A stretch of 30,090 bases of DNA from JBCBSZ01 sp039197885 (GTDB lineage: Bacteria; Actinomycetota; Acidimicrobiia; Acidimicrobiales; Poriferisodalaceae), in assembly GCA_039197885.1 (NCBI GenBank), contig JBCCTY010000014.1:1-30090 (forward strand). The letters run 5' to 3'. The position numbers were made by a program, and so were the translations under genes. The notes below the pieces were generated by a model, which saw nothing but the letters and a program-made list of their open reading frames with translations, was not told where the DNA came from and did not search any database. Below are positions 17,048-24,311 of this stretch, piece by piece. Position 1 is the stretch's first letter. The number at the start of each line of letters is the position of its first letter.

Positions 17048-17740
17048 TCACCGCCGTCGGGCGAAGCGGAACGTGACGCCCAGGATGTGCCAGGCGGCCT
17101 TGACCGAACCGACCACCGTGCCACTCACCTTGGACTCGCCGGCCGAGCGAGCCTGCCAGGTGACCGGCACCTCGACGATGCGGGCGCCGCTCGTCGCGCA
17201 CCGGAGCGTCATCTCGGTCGGCCACCCGAAGGTCATCTCGGTCATGTCGAGCGAGGCGTAGACGTCGGACCGGATGGCCCGGAACGGCCCGAGGTCCGTG
17301 ACCTCGATCCGGTAGATCCGGCGCATGATCGCCGCCGTCAGCCAGTTGCCGAACCGCTGGTGCGGGGCCATCGACCCCGGCTCGACGGTGCCCAGCAGCC
17401 TCGATCCCAACACGAGATCAGCAGCATCGGTGGCGATCGGGGCCAGCAGCTCGTCGAGCTCGTCGGGTCGCGAGCTCCGGTCGGCGTCGAAGTAGACGAT
17501 CACATCGGCCCCACCGTCGAGCGCCGCTCGCGAGCCGGCGAGGCAGGCCCACCCGTAACCCCGCCGGGGCTCGGAGACCACGATCGCCCCGGCGCGTGCG
17601 GCGACCTCGGCGGTGGCGTCGGTCGAGCCGTTGTCGACGACGTAGATCGGGGCGTCGGTGTGCTCGCGGAGCTCCGAGACGGAGCCCCCGACGCTGTCGG
17701 CCTCGTCGAGCGCGGGGATCACGATGGCGAGCGCGCTCAT
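17048..17740 (-). CDS. GT2 glycosyltransferase, DPM1-like (polyprenyl-phosphate glycosyltransferase type)
   Basis: A 230-residue GT-A fold enzyme of family 2. Motifs are IVIPALDEADSV at the N-terminus, VDNGSTD (residues 35-41), a RRGYGWACLAG loop, and the metal-binding FDAD (84-87). The PHQRFGNWLTAAIMRRIY segment and LGPFRAIR are typical of dolichol/polyprenol-phosphate mannosyl- or glucosyltransferases. The C-terminus is basic (FRFARRR) with no membrane helix. It is the last gene of a three-gene operon; its ATG overlaps the upstream stop by 4 bases (ATGA). It probably loads a sugar onto a lipid carrier at the inner membrane face. Sugar and acceptor cannot be deduced. Confidence 0.88.
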   Translation of the reverse strand: MSALAIVIPALDEADSVGGSVSELREHTDAPIYVVDNGSTDATAEVAARAGAIVVSEPRRGYGWACLAGSRAALDGGADVIVYFDADRSSRPDELDELLAPIATDAADLVLGSRLLGTVEPGSMAPHQRFGNWLTAAIMRRIYRIEVTDLGPFRAIRSDVYASLDMTEMTFGWPTEMTLRCATSGARIVEVPVTWQARSAGESKVSGTVVGSVKAAWHILGVTFRFARRR

Positions 17741-19293
17741 GGGGCCGACCGACCGTCGATGGCGAGCGCGGCGACAGCTCGCTGCTCGTCGCGACGTCGT
17801 GACTCACGCTCGGCTCGGCGACGACGAACGCCGAGATCCTGCCCGATGGTGGCGACCGCGAGCACCACGAGACCGGTCCCGAAGAGCGCGGCGTAGGTGA
17901 GGATCGCCCAGTTGCGATGGTCGAGCGCGAGCCACGCCGCGCCGAGGGCGTAGGACCCGAGGAGGAGCTCGGCGACCACGATCCGGTCTGGTGCCAGCTG
18001 GTATCGCTGCTGTTGCCACGCGCCCGCGGGCTCAGCGACCCCGAGGCCGAACTTCGCGGTGCGCTCGAAGCCCTCGTCGGGACGCCGGAGGATGGCGAGC
18101 GCCGCCCGAGCCGTGTTGACCATCATCCCCGGCCCGATGAGCGTCAGGACGGCCATCTGTGGCACCGCGCGCACCCAGGACCGTCCACCGCGGACCTGTC
18201 CGACGACGAAGAAGAGGAGCGGGGCGAGCGAGAACAGCGCGAACGGGTAGGCGAGGCCGGCGAGGGTGCGCAGCTGCGGATGCTCCTCGGCGGCGAGCAC
18301 GACCACGGGATAGAGCAGGACGACCCCGACGAGGAGGAGGTGGATCGCGTAGGAGAGCAGGTGGAGCGACGCCTGGACCTTGACACCGAGCCGCTCGCCG
18401 GAGCGCCAGACCGCGGGGAGCAACTTCCGGGCGCACTCGAGCGAGCCGCGGGCCCAGCGGTGCTGCTGACGTCGGAACCCGGGGAGCTGGGCCGGGATCT
18501 CGCCCGGGACGACGAGGTCCTCCGCGAAGCGACCCCGCCAGCCGCGGAGATGAGCCCGGTAGGACAGATCGAGGTCCTCGGTGAGCGTCTCGGCCTGCCA
18601 GCCACCCGCGTCGTCGATCGCGGCACGACGCCACACCCCGGCGGTGCCGTTGAAGTTGAACCACCACCCCCGCTCGCCTCGGGCTGCCTGCTCGACGAGG
18701 AAGTGGCCGTCGATGGCGACCGCCTGCATCCGGGTGAGCCAGGAGTGCTCGCGGTCGAGGTGACCCCACCGGGCCTGGACGAAGGCGACGTCGTCGTCGA
18801 AGAGCTGGACGGCCCGGACCAGGAAGTCGGGCTCGGGCACGAAGTCGGCGTCGAACACGGCGACGAGCTCACCGGTCGAGGTGCGGAGACCCTCGGCCAG
18901 GGCGCCGGCCTTGAAGCCGGTGCGCTCGTGGCGACGGACGTGGACGATCTCGGTCCCGCCGGCGCGGGCGCGGGCGACCGCCGCGGCGACGACCTCGACG
19001 GTCTCGTCGGTCGAGTCGTCCAGGACCTGGATCTGGAGGCGGTCGGCTGGATAGTCGAGTCGGGCGACGGCGTCGACGACCCGCTCGGCGACGTAGAGCT
19101 CGTTGTAGATCGGCACCTGCACCGTCACCGTGGGCAGCTCGCTCGACGCGGTCACATCACCGGGTTCGACGCGCCCACGCCGGGCCGCCACGACCGACAG
19201 CACCGCCAGGTTCACGCCGAAGACGATCAGCCCGACGGTCAGGACGACGTAGACGCCGCCGGCGAGCAGGAGCAGTGCCGACGTGGCGCTCAC
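17737..19293 (-). CDS. Processive GT2 glycosyltransferase (cellulose-synthase/CslA-like)
   Basis: A 518-residue membrane glycosyltransferase. An N-terminal helix (residues ~5-35) precedes a cytosolic GT-A domain with the full D,D,D,QxxRW signature: D92-D93 in LDDSTDET, D148-A-D150, T238-E-D240, and Q276-Q-H-R-W280. A GFKAGAL loop and FNFNGTAGVWRR are also present. Four or more C-terminal helices form the rest of the channel-like part. This resembles BcsA and plant CslA beta-glycan synthases, so a processive beta-glycan polymerase is likely. The GTG at 19293 overlaps the doxX stop (GTGA). The frame runs open to 19551 across doxX, but that part is a shadow frame. No PilZ domain is visible. Confidence 0.88.
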   Translation of the reverse strand: MSATSALLLLAGGVYVVLTVGLIVFGVNLAVLSVVAARRGRVEPGDVTASSELPTVTVQVPIYNELYVAERVVDAVARLDYPADRLQIQVLDDSTDETVEVVAAAVARARAGGTEIVHVRRHERTGFKAGALAEGLRTSTGELVAVFDADFVPEPDFLVRAVQLFDDDVAFVQARWGHLDREHSWLTRMQAVAIDGHFLVEQAARGERGWWFNFNGTAGVWRRAAIDDAGGWQAETLTEDLDLSYRAHLRGWRGRFAEDLVVPGEIPAQLPGFRRQQHRWARGSLECARKLLPAVWRSGERLGVKVQASLHLLSYAIHLLLVGVVLLYPVVVLAAEEHPQLRTLAGLAYPFALFSLAPLLFFVVGQVRGGRSWVRAVPQMAVLTLIGPGMMVNTARAALAILRRPDEGFERTAKFGLGVAEPAGAWQQQRYQLAPDRIVVAELLLGSYALGAAWLALDHRNWAILTYAALFGTGLVVLAVATIGQDLGVRRRRAERESRRRDEQRAVAALAIDGRSAP

Positions 19294-19811
19294 CAGATGA
19301 GGCCGTACGGGGACTCGCCCCGCTCTCGCACGATCCGCTCGTCGAGGCCCAGCTTGCGCCCACCCCAACCGAGGAAGACGGTCACGGCCGACATGAACAG
19401 CAGGACGTAGGTCCAGATCCACTCCTCGCCACCGACGTACGCGAGGAAGAGGTTGGCGAAGAAGATCGCCGCCACCAGGCTCGCCACCCGGGTGGCGACG
19501 CCGGCGATCAGCGCGACCGCGATGACCAGCTCGACGATGCCCTGGAACCACCCGTAGGCCCCGCCGAGCGGGACGATGACCGCATCGACGAAGGACTCGT
19601 AGATCCCCAGGGCGCTGTCGTTGCCCTCCTCGCTGAAGAGGAAGTCGATGAAGCCCTCGAAGCCGTCGGCCGAGTACAGCCCCTTGTCGAGGTTGTCGAA
19701 GAACGCCACGAGCAGGATCACGCCGAGGGTGATGCGCAGCAGCGCCACCGGCACGGATCCGCTGCGATCAGCGGTGATCGAGCGGGCGGTGGTGTCGGTC
19801 TCGATGGCCAT
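19290..19811 (-). CDS. DoxX-family membrane protein
   Basis: A 173-residue protein with about four hydrophobic segments: VALLRITLGVILLVAFF, the region around YGWFQGIVELVIAVALIAG, VASLVAAIFFANLFLAYV, and a last one near YVLLFMSAVTVFLGWGG. The conserved LR..LG.ILL start and the GGAYGWFQGIVEL segment suit the DoxX/DUF4870-like group. DoxX proteins are four-helix membrane proteins; some associate with oxidoreductases in redox stress responses. The ATG at 19811 is chosen because GGGGAGGA lies just ahead; an upstream ATG at 19859 has no such site. It is the first gene of the operon with the two glycosyltransferases, joined by a 4-base overlap, which suggests an envelope-related job. Confidence 0.8.
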   Translation of the reverse strand: MAIETDTTARSITADRSGSVPVALLRITLGVILLVAFFDNLDKGLYSADGFEGFIDFLFSEEGNDSALGIYESFVDAVIVPLGGAYGWFQGIVELVIAVALIAGVATRVASLVAAIFFANLFLAYVGGEEWIWTYVLLFMSAVTVFLGWGGRKLGLDERIVRERGESPYGLIW

Positions 19812-19976
19812 GCTGCTTCCTCCCCGGACACGGGTGCTCGGTGTGCCGGACATCGCCATGGTGGCACTCCGACGGAACCGACCTCAGCCCGGGTCCCTTC
19901 CGGGTTCCTGATCGTTCATCACCGGCGGTGCGTGCAGGTCCCCACTCACGGTGGGGAGGAACCCGTTCCGGACCCG
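19812..19976. other. 165-base intergenic region with GGAAC/GTTCC boxes and no TA step
   Basis: The region between the radical SAM stop and the doxX start contains no TA dinucleotide, so it has no TANNNT -10 box on either strand. It does contain GGAAC at 19874-19878, GTTCC at 19904-19908 and a paired GGAACCCGTTCC at 19958-19969. Read toward doxX, GGAACC (19908-19903) could be an ECF-type -35, but no convincing -10 pair can be fixed by eye. Confidence 0.3.
19940..19956 (-). terminator. Weak hairpin after the radical SAM gene
   Basis: CCCCAC and GTGGGG (6-base stem, loop of 5) lie about 20 bases past the radical SAM stop. No T-run follows, so it is only a candidate; it also sits in the doxX upstream region and could be an operator instead. 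Confidence 0.35.
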
Positions 19977-20873
19977 TCAGAGCCCGTCACGCACCTCCAG
20001 CATCGGCAGGTCCCGCCGGACGACGTCGTTCAACGCCTCGAAGGGCACGACGGCTCCCTCTGCTTCGGCCGCCGCCGCCCAGGCCTCGACCCAACCCCGG
20101 TCGAGCGCGTCCACGTCATCGACGAGGCGAACGCTGTCGATGCCGTGGCGCTCGCTGAGCTCTCGCACCTCGGCGGCGACCCGCTCCGGCGAGCGGCTGC
20201 GGAAGGTCGTCCCGTGGACCGCGTCGCGACACCAGTCGCACCCGCTGGCGCAGCCCCGGGTGACGGACACGGTCACGGAGGCATAGCCGTGCTCGTCGCG
20301 CCAGACCTCGAGGTAGCGATCGAGGTCGATGAGGTCGCGGGCCGGCAGTGGCAACGAGTCGAGGTCGTCGATGGGCGGGCGGGTGTCGGTGACCACGACG
20401 GTGCCGTCGTGCACCAACGCGAGCCCCGGCTCGTCGAGGAGCGCTGCGGGGTCGAGCGGTCGCTCGTCGAGGAGGTCGAGCAGCCGAGCGATGGTCTGCT
20501 CGCCCTCGTGGTGGACGACGACGTCGACCGGCGCATCGAGCAGGTAGGCCGATGGATCGGCGGTGGCGTCGGGACCGCCGACGACGACCGGCACTCCGGC
20601 TACCGCGCTGCGCTCGGCCAGGTCGTGCACGGCGGCGCGGGTGGGGAGCACGGCGGAGATCCCGACGACGTCGGGGCACTCCCGAACGAGTACCTCGTCG
20701 AACTCGTGCGGTCCGCTCGTGAACGTGCCGTCGAAGACGGCGACCTCGTGACCACGTTCTCGCACGTAGGCCGCGATGGAGAGGATCCCGATCGGGAAGT
20801 ACGGACTCGCCGCGGCCCGTTCCGCCGCGTCGTCCACCAGGAACAGCGGGTGGGCGAGCAGGATCCTGGCCAC
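19977..20873 (-). CDS. B12-binding-type radical SAM protein, short form
   Basis: A 298-residue protein. Residues 1-135 look like a cobalamin-binding Rossmann domain (FPIGILSIAAYVRERGHEVAVFDG, VVGISAVLPTRA, PVVVGGPDAT), though the classic DxHxxG motif is not apparent. The radical SAM motif is C208-A-S-G-C212-D-W-C215 within TVSVTRGC. Only 83 residues follow the last cysteine, where most B12-binding radical SAM enzymes have about 200, so the barrel appears to stop after roughly its first third. Activity is therefore uncertain. The GTG at 20873 lies 7 bases after a TAGGCT -10 box; the longer frame to 20996 runs back into the upstream glycosyltransferase. Typical relatives modify lipids, tetrapyrroles or RNA by methylation or rearrangement. 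Confidence 0.8.
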   Translation of the reverse strand: MARILLAHPLFLVDDAAERAAASPYFPIGILSIAAYVRERGHEVAVFDGTFTSGPHEFDEVLVRECPDVVGISAVLPTRAAVHDLAERSAVAGVPVVVGGPDATADPSAYLLDAPVDVVVHHEGEQTIARLLDLLDERPLDPAALLDEPGLALVHDGTVVVTDTRPPIDDLDSLPLPARDLIDLDRYLEVWRDEHGYASVTVSVTRGCASGCDWCRDAVHGTTFRSRSPERVAAEVRELSERHGIDSVRLVDDVDALDRGWVEAWAAAAEAEGAVVPFEALNDVVRRDLPMLEVRDGL

Positions 20874-20880
20874 GGCGCGG

Positions 20881-20886
20881 AGCCTA
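20881..20886 (-). promoter_or_regulatory. -10 box (TAGGCT) of the radical SAM gene, overlapping a stop codon
   Basis: The TAG that ends the upstream glycosyltransferase gene (20886-20884) is also the first three bases of TAGGCT. Seven bases then separate the box from the GTG at 20873, the spacing of the other leaderless genes. Confidence 0.5.
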
Positions 20887-22284
20887 CCGATGGACCCGGA
20901 TCCGCCGGGCACCGGCCGGGATCCGCTGGGCACCGGCCACCCCCAGCAGGAGCACCGTCGGGATCCACTCGACGTGTCGCACCCAGGCGAGCTCACCGAA
21001 GGCGAGCGGATCGAGGTAGGTCAGGTACGACAGCACCGACGCGCCGGAGAGGTACAGCCACGGCACGACATCCCACCACCGCCTGGTCGGCTCGTCGCGG
21101 CCGGGGGCGACGACGGGCAGGAAGGCCACGACGACGAGCAGGTACCACGGGTGCACGATGCTGCTGAGCAGCACGGAGGCAGCGAGCGGTACGACCGCGA
21201 GGGCCGAGAGCGTCCGCCGGTCGGCCGCTCGGGCCCGCCACCAGACGGCGGCGGCGACCGCGAGCGTGAGGGTGGTCGTGATCGTCCGCGCGCTCGCGGC
21301 CGGGTCGCTCACGAGGTCGAGCCGGGCGAGGGCGCTCTCGATCCACCGATACGGCCCGCCGTTGAACGTGACCTCTTCGAAGAAGAACCGTGTCGACCCG
21401 AACAGCCCGGTGCGGTCGGGCTCGCCGATCAACTCCCAGCCACCGGAGGCACCGAAGGGCACCAGCAGCGCGAGGAGCGCGATCGGGTACGTGATCCGCT
21501 GCGTCCAGGACCATCGCCACCACAGCACCGGGACGAGCAGCACGGGGAGCGGCCGCGTCGCGGTGGCGAGCGCGAGGAGGACCGGCGAGCCCCACCACGG
21601 CCCGCGCCCGGCCATCGCCAGGTACACGGCGAGCAACGCGAGGGCGACCATCAGCGCGTCGAGGTGGGCGCCGTGAGCCGTCTCGACGATGACGAGTGGA
21701 TTCCACCACCACAACGCGACCCGCTCCCGTGGCAGGCCCAGCGTCGCCAGGATGGCCACGATCGTGACCGCCACGACGATGTCGAAGCCGACCATCACGA
21801 CCTGCATGACGATCGGCTCGCTCGGCGCCGTCGCGCTGGCGCCGGCGAACACGAGCTGCGCCGCCGGCAGATAGGGCGTGGCGTAGTCGGGCTGGTTGAC
21901 GAGCTCGCGGACGTCGATCTCGAACTCGTCGAGGCGTGCATCCTCCACGACGTAGCGGTACGGGTTCACCCCCTCGGTGAGCAGGTGGCCGTCCCACAGG
22001 TAGCGGTAGACGTCGTCGCTCAGGGTCGGCGTGGTGAGCAGGAGCAGGGCCCGGAAGAGCAGCGGGGCGAGGAGCAACCAGCGCCAGGGGATGGGGCGTC
22101 GCTCCTGCCACACGAGGAGCACGACGAAACCGGCGAACGCGATGAGGTAGAGGGCGATCGTGCGGGGCGTGACCTCTGCCCGCAGCGTGCCCTCGGTGCG
22201 ATCGAGGAGCACCATCCCGCCGTAGCCGACGAGGCCGAGGGCCGTGGCGAGCGTGGCACCCCGGTGGGTGCGCAGGATGCTCAA
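20884..22284 (-). CDS. Polyprenyl-phosphate mannose-dependent type GT-C mannosyltransferase (GT87-like)
   Basis: A 466-residue polytopic membrane protein with about a dozen hydrophobic segments. The first periplasmic loop carries LSDDVYRYLWDGHLL..GVNPY (Asp90-Asp91), the acidic catalytic motif of GT-C mannosyltransferases that use polyprenyl-phosphate sugars. WWWNPLVI and HGAHLDAL in the middle and VHPWYLLVV near the C-terminus agree with this family. It probably adds mannose or a related sugar to an envelope polymer on the outer membrane face. The likely start is a TTG at 22284 that overlaps the stop of a 26-codon ORF (TTGA); an upstream in-frame ATG at 22446 would give an implausible Arg-rich leader overlapping the next gene. 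Nearby glycosyltransferases support an envelope role. Confidence 0.85.
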   Translation of the reverse strand: MSILRTHRGATLATALGLVGYGGMVLLDRTEGTLRAEVTPRTIALYLIAFAGFVVLLVWQERRPIPWRWLLLAPLLFRALLLLTTPTLSDDVYRYLWDGHLLTEGVNPYRYVVEDARLDEFEIDVRELVNQPDYATPYLPAAQLVFAGASATAPSEPIVMQVVMVGFDIVVAVTIVAILATLGLPRERVALWWWNPLVIVETAHGAHLDALMVALALLAVYLAMAGRGPWWGSPVLLALATATRPLPVLLVPVLWWRWSWTQRITYPIALLALLVPFGASGGWELIGEPDRTGLFGSTRFFFEEVTFNGGPYRWIESALARLDLVSDPAASARTITTTLTLAVAAAVWWRARAADRRTLSALAVVPLAASVLLSSIVHPWYLLVVVAFLPVVAPGRDEPTRRWWDVVPWLYLSGASVLSYLTYLDPLAFGELAWVRHVEWIPTVLLLGVAGAQRIPAGARRIRVHR

Positions 22285-22361
22285 CCCCGGGCGGCCCGGA
22301 GGATCGCGGTGAGGCTGCGCTCGACGTCGGCGTCGTGCAGTCGCGGTCCCGCATCGGCCAT
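22281..22361 (-). CDS. 26-residue leaderless small ORF coupled to the GT-C gene
   Basis: ATG at 22361 to TGA at 22281-22283 encodes a 26-residue peptide beginning MADAGPRLHDADV and ending ILRAARG, with a probable amphipathic helix. It lies 6 bases after a TAGCGT -10 box, and its stop overlaps the TTG start of the glycosyltransferase by 4 bases (TTGA). No family is recognised. It may be a leader that delivers ribosomes to a weak TTG start, or a small functional peptide. The evidence is the promoter geometry and the overlap only. Confidence 0.45.
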   Translation of the reverse strand: MADAGPRLHDADVERSLTAILRAARG

Positions 22362-22367
22362 GCGCTG

Positions 22368-22373
22368 ACGCTA
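22368..22373 (-). promoter_or_regulatory. -10 box (TAGCGT) ahead of the small ORF and GT-C gene
   Basis: TAGCGT on the minus strand, then 6 bases, then the ATG at 22361. It is the only good promoter near the glycosyltransferase start. Confidence 0.5.
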
Positions 22374-22390
22374 CGTCGTCGGCGTCCGGC

Positions 22391-23014
22391 TCAGAGTCCG
22401 TGGACGAAGGCGTACCAACCCCCACCGAGCGATCGCAGGCTCGCATCGCCCAGCCGGCCGTAGCCCCCGAGCTCCTCGGGGCCGTCGATCGCGTAGGCGA
22501 ACCCGGATCGCACTCCGAAGTGCGGCGTCGAGGTCCAGAGCACGATCGACTCCCCCGCCCGGATGACGCTGTCGATCTCGAAGGTCCCGATGCGCCCGGG
22601 GTCGGGGAGCTGCACCCAGTCCTGGGGCAGCTCGGTCCCGATGTTGGTCCGCCGGTAGCTCTCGAACTCGGCCCGGTCGACCTCGAACCGGGCGCGCACC
22701 GGCAGCCCCGACGCAGCGATGAGCAACGCTGCCATCACGAGGGCAGGGGCGATCGCCCACCGACGGTCGTACACCCCGACCACCACGACGCCCGACGCCA
22801 CGAACCGACCCGTCCAGGCCAGCCCCAGGGGGACGCAGACGAGCAGCCCTGCGCCCAGCCAGCGGAGGTCGACGCCGGGATCGCTCGCGGCGACCAGGCC
22901 GATGCCGAGCCCGATCAGCAGGGCTGCCGTCGACGGTCGACCGGGCGGCGTGACCCACCATCGTGGATCGGGTCGACGGCGGACCTCCTCCGATGGTGCG
23001 ATCGCCCCCGACAT
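22391..23014 (-). CDS. Uncharacterised membrane protein, 207 aa
   Basis: Not recognised as a known family. The first ~30 residues are hydrophilic (Arg/Pro-rich, cytosolic), followed by three hydrophobic stretches: STAALLIGLGIGLVAAS, LGAGLLVCVPLGLAWTG and a pair ending APALVMAALLIAASG. The remaining ~90 residues form an extracytoplasmic domain rich in charged residues and Gly, with GTFEIDSVIRAGESIVLW and a GGGWYAFVHGL end. The layout suggests a membrane-anchored extracytoplasmic beta domain. It starts 30 bases after the stop of the 274-aa gene on the same strand, with no obvious ribosome binding site, and is probably co-transcribed with it. Confidence 0.7.
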   Translation of the reverse strand: MSGAIAPSEEVRRRPDPRWWVTPPGRPSTAALLIGLGIGLVAASDPGVDLRWLGAGLLVCVPLGLAWTGRFVASGVVVVGVYDRRWAIAPALVMAALLIAASGLPVRARFEVDRAEFESYRRTNIGTELPQDWVQLPDPGRIGTFEIDSVIRAGESIVLWTSTPHFGVRSGFAYAIDGPEELGGYGRLGDASLRSLGGGWYAFVHGL

Positions 23015-23044
23015 GCCGTCGAGTGTGCTCCACGCGGCGTGGCG

Positions 23045-23869
23045 TCAGGTCGCGCACCAGTGCGCCACGCCGGTGCCCGTTCGGCCGTCGGCACCGGTCA
23101 GCGCCACCGAGGCGACGGCGTGGGTCGAGTCGTCGGGCCAGCGCCAGGCGGCGTGGGCCGTCGCGGTCACCGACGTCCGGGTCCCGTCGAGCTCGACCGT
23201 GGCGTGGCGGGGCAGCTCGACCGGCGACCACCGGGCCTCGGCCATCGCCGACACGGGCGTTCCGGCGAGGCGACCGGTGACGATCAGCCCCGGCTGCGTG
23301 GCACCACCGGCGATCCGGCCCCGGTGCCCCGGCGCGTCATCGGGGCGGAGCTCCCGGCCGACCCGCTCGAGCACGCCGTCGACGCGGCAGGGTTGGTCGA
23401 ACGTGCCGGGTCGGTGCGCCACCGGCGCCGCGATCGCCTCCCACTCGACGTCGCCGGCCAGACCGTCGGGGTCACCCCACCCGTCGTCGAGGCCTTGACC
23501 CGGGTCGTCGTGGGCGACGGCGACGGCTTCGAGACCGACGCTCCATCGTCGTAGCGGCTCCTCGCAGACGTGATGGGCCCAGAGGCCCCGGCCGCGGATC
23601 TCCAGGTAGCGCTCGGGTCGGGGCCAGGGCATCTCGGCGTCGGCGACCACGACGCTCCGGGCGCCCGGTTCGACCCAGGCCGCGGCGTACCAGCTCCGCC
23701 GCGAGGCCGGGTGGGCCGAGATCGAGATCCACCACGCCGCGCCGTCGAGATCCCAGGTCGCGAACCACCAGGTCTCGAGATGGCCGGCACCTACCGCCGC
23801 CAGATCGGGATCCAGCCGCTCCGACCCCGGATCCGGCGCGCCTGGTTCGGTCCGGGCTCCGTCCGACAC
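23045..23869 (-). CDS. Uncharacterised soluble beta-rich protein, 274 aa
   Basis: No known function recognised. The sequence alternates short strands and aromatic residues: WWFATWDLDGAAWWISI, WPRPERYLEIRGRGLWAHHV, RWSVGLEAVAV, GDVEWEA, then a second half with VTGRLAGTPV and TATAHAAWRW. This recalls lipocalin-like two-barrel proteins of the CrtC/AttH or DUF7064 type, which bind or modify hydrophobic ligands, but the match is by texture only. There is no signal peptide. The GTG start lies 6 bases after a TACGCT box, which overlaps the -10 box of the divergent SCP2-domain gene. A shared regulation with that lipid-binding protein would fit. Confidence 0.7.
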   Translation of the reverse strand: MSDGARTEPGAPDPGSERLDPDLAAVGAGHLETWWFATWDLDGAAWWISISAHPASRRSWYAAAWVEPGARSVVVADAEMPWPRPERYLEIRGRGLWAHHVCEEPLRRWSVGLEAVAVAHDDPGQGLDDGWGDPDGLAGDVEWEAIAAPVAHRPGTFDQPCRVDGVLERVGRELRPDDAPGHRGRIAGGATQPGLIVTGRLAGTPVSAMAEARWSPVELPRHATVELDGTRTSVTATAHAAWRWPDDSTHAVASVALTGADGRTGTGVAHWCAT

Positions 23870-23875
23870 CCGCTC

Positions 23876-23885
23876 AGCGTAGGCT
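23876..23885. promoter_or_regulatory. Overlapping divergent -10 boxes (bidirectional leaderless promoter)
   Basis: The ten bases AGCGTAGGCT contain TACGCT on the minus strand (23881-23876) and TAGGCT on the plus strand (23880-23885), sharing a central TA. The minus box is 6 bases from the GTG at 23869 and the plus box 8 bases from the GTG at 23894, so two divergent genes are served from a 24-base gap. Confidence 0.55.
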
Positions 23886-23893
23886 TCGGGCCC

Positions 23894-24301
23894 GTGGTGA
23901 CCTACCTGTCCAACGAGTGGCTCGACCGGCTGCGCAGCGCCGCCCAGGCCGACGATGCCCTGCGAGCGGCAGCCACGGGCGCCGAGCTGACGCTCCAGCA
24001 GGTGGTGACCGACGCACCCGGCGGCGACGTGTCGTACTACGTGACCTTCGATGACGGCGAGGTCTTCGTCCAGGCCGGCACCGTCCGGGAGCCGAGCGTC
24101 ACCTTCACCCAGGACTACCGCACCGCGGTCGGCGTGGCCCGCGGTCAGCTCAACGCCCTCGACGCGCTCCGCGACGGGCGGGTGATGCTGGTCGGCGATC
24201 CGACGGTGCTGCAGGAACGGACCGACGCGCTCGCCGCGCTCGACGCCGTCTTCTCCGAGGTCCGCGCCGAGACCGAGTACCCCGAGCCCACGCGGGGCTG
24301 A
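23894..24301 (+). CDS. SCP2 sterol-transfer domain protein
   Basis: A 135-residue single-domain protein of the SCP2 family, which binds fatty acyl or sterol-like lipids in a hydrophobic pocket. The pattern is typical: VSYYVTFDDGEVFVQAGTV, then PSVTFTQDYRTAVGVARG, and the final DALRDGRVMLVGDPTVLQERTDALAALDAVFSEV. The GTG at 23894 is preceded by a TAGGCT box at the leaderless distance. Its stop is 10 bases before the start of the Fpg-like gene, so the two form an operon, though no functional link between them is evident. It is divergent from the 274-aa beta-rich gene across a shared promoter. Confidence 0.85.
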   Translation: MVTYLSNEWLDRLRSAAQADDALRAAATGAELTLQQVVTDAPGGDVSYYVTFDDGEVFVQAGTVREPSVTFTQDYRTAVGVARGQLNALDALRDGRVMLVGDPTVLQERTDALAALDAVFSEVRAETEYPEPTRG

Positions 24302-24311
24302 GGTCCGAGCC

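Noticed and set aside
17087..19410. Long plus-strand frames (17087-17896, 17917-19410) opposite the glycosyltransferases
   Set aside because: The minus frames carry GT2 motifs and overlapping starts and stops; the plus products show only charge-rich filler.
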